From: Hexactinellida sp. DTS-2022
Taxonomy: Eukaryota; Porifera; Hexactinellida
Assembly (NCBI GenBank): GCA_028753945.1
Contig: JAPNXP010000015.1
Coordinates: forward strand, 2,480,001 to 2,544,000
Direction of reading: 5' to 3'
Length of the DNA stretch: 64,000 nucleotides
The number at the start of each line of letters is the position of its first letter. Within the stretch, counting starts at the first letter, position 1. The translations under genes were made by a program, and so were the position numbers. The notes beneath the pieces were generated by a model that ran no database searches, was not told the DNA's origin, and worked only from the letters and a program-made list of their open reading frames with translations. Of this stretch, positions 45,570-56,751 are shown piece after piece.

Positions 45570-45944
45570 CTTAGAGTTCAAGTTGAAATTCATCATCAAG
45601 GAAGAATGTTGATTATTAAGAATTGTACTAAGGAGGGTAACATTTTGAATAGCCACAACATGGTGCAAAAGAGTACATCCTTGTGAATCTTGCAAAGTCA
45701 ACACAGTTTGTCCAGCAAATTCAAGCAAAACATTGATTGTTGATGTATTTTTGTTTCCAGCACAGAGATGAATGGGACTTCTACCTTCATTGTCAACATT
45801 AACTGGGTTTGAATTATGGCGAATAAGACAACGACATGCTTCATAATTATTGTGATAAGCACCCCAATGTAAAGCAGACATTCCAAAAGAGTCTTGCTGG
45901 TCTATATTTGATTGTTTCATCTTTTTCAGCACCAAATTCAGCAA
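45570..45944 (-). CDS. INVS: Inversin, upstream ankyrin-repeat exon
   Basis: This is the most upstream inversin exon found. It has 125 codons, phase 0 at both ends, acceptor TTTTTAG|TTGCTG and donor TCTAAG|GTATTA. The motifs SALHWGAYHNNYEACRCLI and SPIHLCAGNKNTSTINVLL match human TALHWSAYYNNPEHVKLLI and IPLHWAANHKDPSAVHTV. The run LLHHVVAIQNVTLL matches PLHFAVADGNVTVV. By that alignment about 130-150 amino-terminal residues are still missing. I found no ankyrin-coding minus-strand exon between 45945 and 64000, so those exons are either very short or beyond the window. The first codon is a TTG leucine at the splice acceptor and not a start codon. Confidence 0.92.
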
Positions 45945-46180
45945 CTAAAAAATAAATAGAAGATAACCAGTTAAGTGATACCAAACTGTTGATATAATAC
46001 TATTGAAGGAAAATCAAATACTGAATATATATTATTAAGATGTAACTCAATAATGTGAACAAGTTGAGCATCCAAATAACATACAAACATAAGCGAAAAA
46101 ATAGCCTAATATACATAATGAAAAGTTAATACAAATAATACTAAATATACAGAGCATATAATGTCAGCATTCATTTAGGG

Positions 46181-46517
46181 CAGGGGCGGCGCCAGCACAG
46201 CCCCAGTGGGGGGGGCGAAAGGGGGGCGGACCAATGCACTGGAGGGGCAAACCCAATAGTTGTAAACATTCCAAAATTCACATTCAAACCAAAATCGATA
46301 TTTTTAATGACAAACTTGGTTAAATAATCTGTCCTATAATAGTGTACGGTGGGGCAAAACGGCTAATTATGAACTCACTGTCCAGGGCATTTAGCATTTC
46401 CGCATTAACATTAAGTACTCCTATAACAGACAAGCGAGTTCCCGCCCGCCCACAGGGGGGGCGGATCAAAAGCCAGGGGGGGCGGCGTCCCCCCGCCCCC
46501 CCCTCGCGCCGCCACTG
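46181..46517. mobile_element. hAT MITE, G/C-rich, in the next inversin intron
   Basis: CAGGGGCGGCGCCAGCACAG and CTCGCGCCGCCACTG are the ends. The exact duplication ATTTAGGG is at 46173-46180 and 46518-46525. The flanks are G-runs and C-runs around an AT-rich middle. Confidence 0.87.
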
Positions 46518-46820
46518 ATTTAGGGTATATAATTATCATAAGCATTGACAATTCTGTTTACCACCCTCCTTACCATCCTTACCTCTACTAATGAGAAGTA
46601 ATATTTGTTATAACAATACAAAAAAAATATTATAAAATTCAAAAATCAAAACAATACATTGATAGCACAAAATACATTTAAAGTTCAAAAGAAGTGACAA
46701 AATAATAGTTTTGAGAACTGGAATAGGCAAAATAGTACTGATATTTGATATATTAATATCCAACTAATTTGTAGCAAATAATCATCTCACAGTGGTTCAA
46801 ATGGTCAATTCAGGGGAAGT

Positions 46821-47190
46821 AGGCATTTCCTTTCGAGTTAGACCTACTAAATATATTATCGGTATATAGTATATGGCCCATCATAAATCGATTGGGCAAG
46901 TCAGAAAATTTGTATGGATTCAGGTTTATTGGTTATGACGTCATACAATTGTATAAATGTTATTATCATGGGAATTAGGCATTTCCTTTCGAGATAGACC
47001 CACTAAATGTATTATCGGTGTATAGTATATGACCCCTAATACACCGATTGGTCAAGTCTGATCATTTGTATGGCTTCAGGTTTATTGGTTATGACGTCAT
47101 CATAAAATTGTGCAAATCTTATTATCATGGGAAATAGTCATTTCCTTTCGAGAAAGATCCGTTAAATATAGTAAATAGTATGTGGAAACT
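46821..47190 (+). repeat. Tandem repeat, about 157 bp, 2.3 copies
   Basis: AGGCATTTCCTTTCGAG recurs at 46821, 46977 and (as AGTCATTTCC...) 47136. Each full unit ends GGTTATGACGTCAT, which contains the palindromic TGACGTCA (CRE/ATF site), then TTATTATCATGG. It is non-coding. Confidence 0.75.
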
Positions 47191-47206
47191 ATAAATATTA
47201 AGTAAG

Positions 47207-47644
47207 TTAGAGTAGTGAGTCACTATCCAACAATAAGCTGTTAAAAATTATATCTTGTTCGGATTTCTGAGTGCTTTGAGGTTTGAGATACTTGCATTTG
47301 TTTTGAGTTTGTAGCCTATAGTGAAGTTTACCATAATCACTAAACTCTCCTAAACGAACAATAACGTCTCTGATGTTGTCTTGGTAAGATGTTTTCCAGG
47401 CAAGATTCTCTCTAAAGCGACGAATGTATTTGTTACTTGCTTTCAAAGCCTCCTCAGAGAAGTTCTTTAAGCCATAACCCTCGTTATGATCTCTAATTAA
47501 CTCAACTAGATGTGCAAGTAGCTTGTGTAAAGTTGGAGTTATGCTAACCCAAGGGAAACTAATAATTATGAATTCGTATGTATCTTTACAAAAGACTTCG
47601 AGTTTGATTGTATCAATTTTCTCGCTAGAATTCATTATACGCAA
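47207..47644 (-). pseudogene. Fragment of a transposon-associated protein
   Basis: The 145-residue open frame includes TPTLHKLLAHLVELI, NFSEEALKASNKYIRRFRENLA and DNIRDVIVRL. This LHK...LSEEAxEAxNKxxRxxRExxxR order is known to me from C-terminal segments of proteins carried by repeats in many animals; its biochemical role is unknown. It has no complete gene around it, and a second broken copy is at 39165-39260. It is an open but probably orphaned exon. Confidence 0.4.
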
Positions 47645-49068
47645 AATGATAGCTAAATTGCGGTGGATTATTTCAACTTTATATTTGTATTTTTGATCAA
47701 TGAGAGTAAGTACCCAATAAATAAATAAATTGATTTTATTTTTTGGGACAGGGAGATATTATTTCTCTCCACATCTGGTTGAATTTAGAACTAATCATCA
47801 AAAATATTGTGTGAGTTGTGCAAAATTAGTCGATTTCCGGATTTATAAAGGTGAAATTGCCTCATAGCCCCATAAATGGTGTGAATCCTTTCCAAAAACT
47901 AGAATTTTTTCCCGAGGCACGTAAAATTACCCTATATACAATAAATATGCTTAGGGAGTGTTATAGGCTATTTAATAAATCCTGGACATGGAAACATAAA
48001 TTTACGTTGATATTTGTGGAAATTCATTATCGAAACCGGCGGATTAAAAGAGTCAAAATTTACACTTGGGTCAACCTGTGGCAATCTGGAATTAAGACTA
48101 TTCGATTCTATATTGAATAAGCTTCCAAATGTAATCGGTGGTATTACACGCAACCTAACGCATCGAAATTGCGGTAATAGAGAATACGAGATCGGACATG
48201 GAGAACAATTGAAAGAGGACAGGGCGAGAAAATAGGTTTAACATAAAAACGACTACAATTATCTACTTATGGTTTCTTCCATTAAATAGCTGAGAAAAAA
48301 TTGGTCTAAGTGAAATATCAAATAAAGTACATTGTATTCCCTGTGGAAAGTTAATGACAACAAACAGGACTATAATCTGATACCATTTTGTAGGCTGATG
48401 GAAAAACATTATTATGCTAAAATTCAAAGTCTCATAATCCAATCAAAAAGAAATGTCAGGATATTAGTTAATTAGAACAATCTTATTAGGATCTCTACAT
48501 TATATTTCACTCCAATTGAGGTCAAAATAAAACATGAAATTTTTTTAATACTTCCATAGGTTGAACCACTGTGGCATGCATCTGTTTAGAAACAAGGTAA
48601 AAACAGGAATAGCAATTAAAATACTTTTGTCACACGCTATAAATGCCGATTACAAATGTCAACAGTTAATGATGTTCAAATTCCAATTTGACATTTATAA
48701 GTGAAATAGCGAAAAATTTCCTGAATTTGAATCAAATGTTTGGTCCACATACCGTTCCACTGTGCATTCACAAGCGATAATTAAATCTTGTGCTCAGAAA
48801 TGGGTTGGGGACAAAGTGGACCATCAGTCGATGGTCAGATGGATCACGGCTGCGTGATCCCTGACCCATTTGGAATTTCAAAGTTTTCTCCAGTTAAATA
48901 CGAATCCTCGGCATTATCATAAATTGATAATATTGGTTGCATAAAATAAATAAACATAATTGACATAGCAACAAGTAGCTTTATTGAGATATACTATGTA
49001 CGTACAGTAGTAGGCATATAACGTAGTATAACGAGTACTTTGGATAAGCTACAATATAAATACATTTC
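47645..49068. other. No recognisable feature
   Basis: AT-rich DNA upstream of the recognised inversin exons. There is an 89-codon open frame at 47851-48120 with no motif, no ankyrin signature on the minus strand, and no clear repeats. Confidence 0.4.
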
Positions 49069-49069
49069 A

Positions 49070-49182
49070 TGGGCGGCGGAAGCAGTTATAAAGTGGTCAG
49101 GCCATGGCTTGACCGGCCATACTAGTGACGTAAGACTGTTCAGGCTATTGGCCTGGCCACTTGATAAAAGTGGACACATCAA
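49070..49182. mobile_element. GGCGGCGGAAGC hairpin MITE, copy 2
   Basis: GGGCGGCGGAAGCAGTTATA, then AGGCCATGGCTTGACCGGCC, then ACTAGTGACGTAAGA and AGGCTATTGGCCTGGCCACT are the reverse complement of 28384-28498 in the same order. The right-hand CCGCCGCC end has been lost. Confidence 0.55.
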
Positions 49183-49256
49183 GTGCAGTTCCCGACGATG
49201 TGCTTATAACCGGCATCCACTGTATTTGAAATTGTGTGATGGGTAAATAGCTAATA

Positions 49257-49355
49257 GGTCACTCGAAGGTCATTGGGTCACTCGATGGGTCATTGGGTCA
49301 CTTGATAGGTCAAAGGGTAATTCGATGGGTCAATGGGTCACTCAATGGGTCATGG
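49257..49355 (+). repeat. Minisatellite GGGTCACTCGATGGGTCATT
   Basis: About five imperfect 20-bp units. The 12-mer GGGTCACTCGAT at 49275-49286 is the exact complement of the foldback core ATCGAGTGACCC. Confidence 0.75.
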
Positions 49356-50173
49356 ATTACAAAAAGTTGGGGCTGGTGGCTCATGGAGCAACAATGTTGA
49401 CCCATGGTCCACTGTGGTTGGGGGATCGGAAGGATAAATCACCCCTACTTTAGTGAAATTTGGGTAGGATAAGTGCTATTAGCAAGTAGAGCGAAAGGAA
49501 TATTCGAAATGTAATTAAAGAACTTTTTTCTAAACGAACGAATATTTGAATAGAGATGCACGGAAACCACTTTTTGAGATCCGGCGGGCACGGATATTAC
49601 CGGATCCGGATCCGCTTTTAACGAATACCGAAATATAGAACAGGTAACAATGAACACATGGTATATAGATATGCATTAAAATGAACGTTAACCAAAGTTG
49701 AGATTCAGTTATCTTTTCTTTACATGAAAGTTGAAACTGACACATTTCCTTAATAAATGTTAAGTATCATTACATCGTGCATTAAAATATATTTTCCTGC
49801 ATAGTACTTTTTAATGCTTAAATATATAAGTACAGTGGGTGGCATATTGACAGGTAGATGCGTAGAAAATTGGAATTTGGGGGAGTTAGCAAAGTTCCAA
49901 AAATAGGAGCAATCATAGCCTACTATACATAAGGCCTATTCACTCACTAATACCAGGGATAACAGGAAGGCGATTTTATTATTCACCCATAATAAAAATT
50001 ATACAATTATAGACAACAATAACAACCATTTCCTGTCATAATATTACTTGTGTACCTACTTATACTAGGATTTTGGTTTTATTTCTCACTTTCCTTCTTC
50101 TAAGTACATTTATTTCGTCTCTTCTACCTTTTGACTAATTTCCTTATAATTATTTCTCAATTTACGTAATAGT

Positions 50174-53100
50174 ATGTCAAATTCTTGTTCTGCACCCAGA
50201 TGTCAAACTGGTTACTACAATGACCACAGTGGTATACCAGTCTTCCAGATGCCGTCTAACTGTCCAGACATTGAGCAGAAGTGGAGACTTTTTTGCACAG
50301 AGATGGTAAGTTATTTATTTAACAATATACAAATTCATTTCTATAAATTTGTAGATATTCCTCAGGGAAGTGGTACTCAATCTTCTATACTACGTACTCC
50401 TTTGTATAATCGGATACCTTTATTTATTAACACAATACACAGCATTGAGTAATATATAACTATTACGTATAAACAGGAGCGGCGAGAGGGTGGGGCCTGT
50501 GCCCCACCTGAGTCGGGCACAGGCATAAATTAATGTTAGTGTGCCCCACCTAAGGTAGGCTGTGCCCACCAGTGGTACTGCGCTAGCGCCGCCACTGCGT
50601 ATAAATAATACTTACTAGTTTATTACAGAAATAATATTCGCGTGCGTACCCCCTAGAGAACCTCTGCGTACCCCAAGGCACGTATATCCCCGGTTGAGAA
50701 CCACTGCCTTAGAGTTTGCATTTATAAAAATTGTTTAACTTCAGATGCTGACCAACTAAAATAGGTTTACCTATGTGCCAAGCATTTCGATCCCCAGGAC
50801 ATAGTCAATACCCAAACATATTTAGACGTTGATGGCATGTATAAAACTCGAAGTATACAAGCTAGATTGAAGAAAGGAGCATTACCTAAATATCTTCCTA
50901 ACTGTCCTACTTACTTTAATGATACTTCTATAAAACAACAGCGCCTTGATAGGGATAGAAGGGAATCTGAGCTGCAGATTCAGGTATGTAGAGAAAATAA
51001 TTTCGTTTTTATGGCTAACTGAATTTAATTTCTGTTCTATTTATCTTTAGGCAATACATTTAAGTAGTGAGTGTTTTGAAGCGGAACAGAGAAAGTTTGC
51101 AATAGGAAGTTTTGATGAACTCATTATCAGATTATCTGATATACAAGTTCCCTCTGGATGGATTATTTGGCAACCTGATTCTAGTGCATTGAATTTTGTT
51201 AACCTTACATCCACTCATCCGATTATACTTCAAAATTATCTTGCATTTGACCATACTCTACAAGTCAGATGTTGCCACCATGAACTCAAGTTGATTTTAA
51301 TATTCAAATCATTAATGACATTCGTCAAATCAGTACTTTGATTGATCTACTGAGAAATTACAGTGTTGATCGAGTATTAATCGGTAATTAAAAAGTAATC
51401 ATTTTGTAATTTGGTGGTTCATTAGAGCTAATCAAATGTCCTTTAGAGGTACAAAAGAGCATATCATCTGTAAAACAAGCAATTACACTACTTGAAGATA
51501 CAGTACACGAGCCAGGTAACTACTAATTATTAACTACACTTACTGCTTTGAATCTCACTTTTTATTAACTGACTATAGGTACGCATAATTTTCCAGATCT
51601 GTTAACTCAATTGCACTTTATTTTGGGTCAACTGGAGAACTCGATAGTTAAAAAACCTAGTCGGCACTATAACATGATTACAATGATTCTTTCACTTAAG
51701 TCTCATTTGTCATCCTATGCTTGCTATAAACAACTACGCAATATGGACTGTATCTCCTTGCCGCACGAGTCATCATTACGACGTTTATACTCTAGTTTTG
51801 GTCTCGACACAGAGTTTTTAACATTTTTAAAAGCTGAAACGAATTACTTCAACCAATTCGAACGTCATCTCTGTCTAAATATGGATGAAATACATATTAA
51901 ATCTAATATCACATATAAAGGTTAGTTGAATGCTCTATATATACAGTATATCATTATGTTAAATATCCGTTTATGGAACATACAAAAGTAGACAAGACCT
52001 GTTTTAAACCAAACATCTCTTATTAGGCGGAAGGATCTATGGTTATGCCGAAGGTTCCCAATCTTTTGGTGGGATAGAACATGCCAAGACTATTTTATGT
52101 TTTATGGTGTCAAGTTTATGTAAGAAATGGTCTTCTGTTGTACGTTTACTCCCGTTAGTTAATCCGAAAGCTTCTGATCTACTTCCTATTACCGTGCAAG
52201 TTATTAAAGATGTCGAACAGTTTGGTCTTTTGGTTGATGTAATTGTCTCTGACAATTATCCCCTTAATGTCAACCTTTTCAAATTGCTTGGAAATAGCAA
52301 AGAAATTCTATCTCGTGTGCAACACCCAAACAATGACCAACGATCGCTCTACTTGATGTTCGATTTTGTGCATATTATAAAGACCATTAGAAATAATTGG
52401 CTCAATCAAAAAGACTTTAACTGTACATACATTTTCCCACACTTTGAAGATATCTTGCACTCCAACTATCCAATGAGATTGTCGCAGGCAGCCTATCAGG
52501 TAATCTTTGACTATTCTAGTATTACTTATTACATTACAAATAACTCACTACATTATATACTTAGGATTTGAGGCTACAGTATAAATCTGAACAGCTGTCT
52601 GTTGCAAAACTTGCACCGATGCTAACTTACAAGGCTTGTTGGCCATCTATTCTAGAAGACAGAATGTTAAACTAGCTCTACGAATCTTCAATTGTTCCAA
52701 CGTCGCTGCTCTTAATATCCAGCAATCGAGTATGGACCAAATTAGCAGATCCCAGACCGGTAGCTTTATTGAAATAATTAGTCGCGTATGGAAATTATTT
52801 AACGTCAATACCCCTTGGAAAGGTATCCATCTCAGAGATCGAGATAGCTTGCCACTCAAGCAGAATTACCTCAGGTTCCAATTCTTATCTTCAGTAGTTT
52901 GTTGGCTGGATCAGTGGAAAGGATTAGGATTTCGAGAAGGTAAATTAACACCCCAAACTTCTACAAGCTTTCGACATTCGTGTATAACTCATCCCAAACT
53001 TGTTGAATACCTGACAGAAGATATCGGGTTTAGTTACGTACTCAGTTCATTTGTGCAGAATGATCCTATTGAGAACCACTTTGGGTTGTACAGGCAAATG

Positions 53101-53838
53101 TCGGACTCTAATTATAATCTATCAGTTTGTCAAGTGCTTGAGAATGAGAGAACGTTAAAATTATCCAATATACTAAAACTTTTCAATCGCAAAACTACAG
53201 TTCGGAAGGATGGAGCTTCTTTTATTGAATTTCTCAACACCTTCACATCTGAACAAGATGACATTTCCGATTGTGGAGAAGCTATTGACTTACAAATATA
53301 TTCTTCGATCATTAGTAAGGAGTCTACTGACCCATCTTTGGAAATACAACAAGCATTGGCATTTATCTCTGGTTACGCAGCCTTCTCTATGATGAAAAAG
53401 TTCATTAAAATCTTCGAATTATGTAATGAGTGTATCGTATTTTTAACTCAAGATAAATCTCTCGATATTGAAAAAATTCCACCTACTTTTAAACTGATTC
53501 AGCTGTCTGATCGTGGTGGATTAAAGTGGCCATCGAAAAATGTTTTAGGCGTAGTTATTACCCTTTGGAAATTATTTATCGAGATAGAACAGTCTCCTAT
53601 TCTATTAAATAACTTTCTCACTTCCAATTCTCGCTCAATTTTAGTCCAACTCTTAAAACTTGAAAGCGAAGAAAATGATGAGGTTGCCTATGAGTGTTTC
53701 CAGTGTAATGCAACAGGTAGAGAAATGTTACATGGAGTGTTGATGATTGCCAGCAACTGTTTTCTTAATAATAAAGCAAAGAATATCAATCTATCAGCTA
53801 CCCATGCCCTTTCGAAAGACTCTGAAAGGAAAATTTAA
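50174..53838 (+). pseudogene. P transposase (THAP9-like), seven exons, two one-base losses
   Basis: The exons are 50174-50305, 50765-50983, 51051-51383, 51426-51515, 51579-51920, 52027-52499 and 52565-53838; splice phases join. Exons 1-2 give a THAP finger (CSAPRC, W, CAKHF, ALPKYLPNC). The catalytic part follows: RHYNMITMILSLKS, LPHESSLRRLYSS, LNMDEIHIKSN (first Asp), GRIYGYAEGSQSFGG, VSDNYPLNVNLFKLL (second Asp), FDFVHIIKTIRNNWL, then FRHSCITHPK and NDPIENHFGLYRQMS (acidic third). That is the D-D-E order of P/THAP9 transposases. Two single-base losses, near 51287 and 52656, break the frame and may be decay or assembly error. A hAT MITE (50474-50597) sits in intron 1. By homology it would excise and insert P-type ends, including those of 24384, 153 and 28736. 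Confidence 0.85.
50474..50597. mobile_element. hAT MITE, 124 bp, in P intron 1
   Basis: CAGGAGCGGCGAGAGG and GCGCTAGCGCCGCCACTG form the ends, with the exact duplication CGTATAAA at 50466-50473 and 50598-50605. A solo hAT right end (GGTTGAGAACCACTG) follows near 50692-50706. Confidence 0.85.
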
Positions 53839-56751
53839 AAACTTAGTTCAAAGTAATAATGTATTCTTTGTTTATACCTTCTATTCACTTATGTGGTGAT
53901 TGTAACTCATTTAGTGTAAGTACATATGATATCAGTATCACTAATATTTAAATTATAACACTTATGGAAAACTCGACTTCCTGTTATCCCTGGTTTTAAT
54001 GAGTGAATAGGCCTTATGTATAGTAGGCTATGGAGCAATATATATAATAATGAAGTTAATTCCATATTTATATTTTCCCTGTAAATGGGAGAGGCAAGAA
54101 TTGAAATGGGAGAGGGAGGAAATTACCGATATGCCACTGGTGAAATAGTGTCATCGTCCAATTTTCAACACTTGTTAAGTCCTAAAGCATTTATACTATG
54201 TATATATTCAATTCGATGTTTCGAATAAGGATTGTATTAATCTGAGCCTGGGCAATTTCATAATTTTTGGCAAATCTCTGCCTGGAGTTCCATATTAGGT
54301 GCTGCTATAAAAATGTGATTTATAACTTTCACAGGTCATTGATACAATTTATTTATTCAATTCAATAAATTGCAAATTATATTATATTATTTAATGATTG
54401 GGGAAAAATACTGAAATCAACTATTAATTCTCATACGATCCGGATCCGGTAATACTCATCCTGGATCCGGTCGGATCCCGAAACACCCAAAAATCGGCTA
54501 ATCCTGCCGGACCCGGTGCATCCCTACTCAGATATTCTTTCATTTTGATGATTAAGGATTAAATCAAATCAACGCATATAGGCAGTCCATGGATGGGTTC
54601 AGATTTACTCCCGGGACCCACGCATTTCTCATCAAATTTAAGACTCAAATGTTAAAACCCATTATTTGTTGAAAAGAGTTTATTCTAAAGCCAATAGTAC
54701 ACTGTTAATAATTATATAATTATCAGTTTATCAACAGTAAAAAGTTGCTTTGAAATCATCACAAATTACTTTCGCTTTCAACGTTCCAACCGTAATCTAG
54801 TTCATCTCATTAATCATCCGTCAGTCTTTAGAATCAATTTTGGTGTTTGTCCTAAAGAGATTCATCGGTATCCCAAAGTAACACTGTTTTGTGCAAAAAA
54901 ACAACTAGAGTATTTATCATTCAAGCATCAGGGCACAGCGACGTTTAACTACATCAATTCCTGCAATAGAAAATACCCATTCAGATGGTGATAGGTTCGC
55001 ACGTATAGCCAAATAACTACGTGGCAAAATAGCGTGGAGCGTTACCCCGTCCCCATTCAAATGGGTCATCATCCGTAAAAGAGGACGGTCTTTGAAATAG
55101 TTTAAACCGTCTGTGATATACTACCTTTATCCTCCTCTTAATCTTCGCACAGATGGCATTCCAGCAAACTGGAATTCTTCTTCGACAAAGGCTGTCCATA
55201 CTGATGATTGGACAGTCTGTACTTGATGATGATCAAGAAGATTATATACTCCCTCCGTTGCTCGCTTGTGAGAAATACATGTCTTCGGAACCAAGGTTCT
55301 AGAGCTGTCATAGAACTGTTAATTTGGAGTTAGTCCCAATTAAGTTGGTCCATTTTTTTTCCAGTAAATATCACAGTGCTGTTCCTTCCATTTTTCGATA
55401 TCCCTGAGGCCAATTAAGAGAGGTAGAAACCATGAGAGTAGAAAATAACTCACATGAAGGCTAGGAGTTATCCAGGAGCGCGAGACGCTCCTTTTGGAGC
55501 ATGATTTTTGGAAAAATTGAATTTAGGAGCGTGAAATTTGGAATCCTCTCCTATACCGTTACATTAATTTTCGATTTAGGCGTATGCGAATTGGATCAGA
55601 CCAGGATTAGGAGCGTATTTACAAATGGCTCTAAAATACACTGCATGAAGGTGTAGTAGTTACTTCGTCTGCAGCCTACAAAATATTTAAAAGAATATTG
55701 GCAAATATTTTTGAGATAAAAAATATAATATCACGGTCAAATATAGTGACTTCTAAGTAAAACGGAATAGGTTGCTTGAGTTGGAGTCTTGAACCATATG
55801 AAAAGTGTTGTTCAACCTTGTAGGAACTTCTTGACTCACATGTCGTATTTAAGTGAATCCCAACGCCTTCTGTTTTTGTTCTAAATCATTTGTAGTTAAT
55901 AAAGAATGCTTGAAATGGCCTACTACACGACGGCGTTTGTAATTATTTTTTTCAGGCTGAATTTGTCCGAATTTTGAACTATACTCTCCTACTACAAGTC
56001 TTTTTGAAAAAGTTGATCGAATGTTGACAATTCCATAAGATTGTAGAAAACTAAAGGGCACACATGGGAATTTTAGTTGAGTTCAACAAGTGCACGGTAC
56101 ATTATTGATTCGCAAATTTAAAAGATATCTGGTCAGCAGAATCTTCGTGCATAGTTGTATCGTTAAATACATCCCAAAAGCCCAGTAGAGGAACTTTTCT
56201 CTGGCAATTTACATTTGCTCTTAATGCAAACTTACCTGCATGATAATTATTCATTGAGTGATTGTGTGGGGGTGATTAAGTTATAATATTCGATAATTAG
56301 TTTAGCTTTCCGTGCTTCGACGTGTCTCTCGAAATAAAATGCATTTGAAGTAACTTACTCTTTCGGAATCTTTAGATAAAGTATTTTCTGCCCATCTGTT
56401 GTTTTATATACGTTTCCGCGTATGCATGACTTAATATTGAGGGCCAAGGCCGCGGTTAGAAATTTCGGCCCGCGTGCAACTCTGATTCAATTATATTATC
56501 TGAAGGCAGCATTTGGCGGTAACATTATACTTACATTATTAAACTAATAACTAAGTTTAGGAATTTTAACGGGGGCCTCCTAGACCCACAGGCCCCGGGG
56601 AAACTGTCTCCCCTGCCCCCCCTCCCCTCTTGGCGGCCTTGGTTGTCATGAAAATACAGTACATATTTCTGGTGTTTTAAACGCCCATTGTATAGTATAT
56701 GTCATCTATTAATAATTAGTGACAAAATATCTTATGAATGACAATTGCATA

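Larger units (their letters stand above)
49914..54031 (+). mobile_element. P-type transposon, nearly full length, 4.1 kb
   Basis: The ends are CATAGCCTACTATACATAAG and its complement, identical over 24 bases to the P element at 24384 but with different internal sequence after it (TATTCACTCA, CAGGGATAACAGGAAG, also inverted). The exact 8-bp duplication GGAGCAAT is at 49906-49913 and 54032-54039. It contains a seven-exon THAP transposase gene. Confidence 0.9.
49549..54526. mobile_element. TAGRGATGCAC hAT ends around the second P element
   Basis: TAGAGATGCACGG at 49551 and CCGGTGCATCCCTA ending near 54526 are inverted, and both inner flanks contain ATTACCGGATCCGGATC. Removing the P element at 49914-54031 leaves about 0.85 kb, a normal MITE size. 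Target duplications do not match, so this is less certain than the other hAT calls. Confidence 0.5.

Noticed and set aside
49257..49355. CRISPR array or telomeric tract
   Set aside because: It is an imperfect 20-bp minisatellite with no spacers, in a eukaryotic intergenic or intronic context.
52043..52255. Minus-strand frames opposite the P transposase exons (also 52647-52859, 53130-53312)
   Set aside because: Shadows of the coding strand, where exon phases and D-D-E motifs agree.
49549..54526. Firm hAT call with a matching target duplication
   Set aside because: TATTTGAA and CTCAGATA flanks do not match, so the two ends are reported only at moderate confidence.
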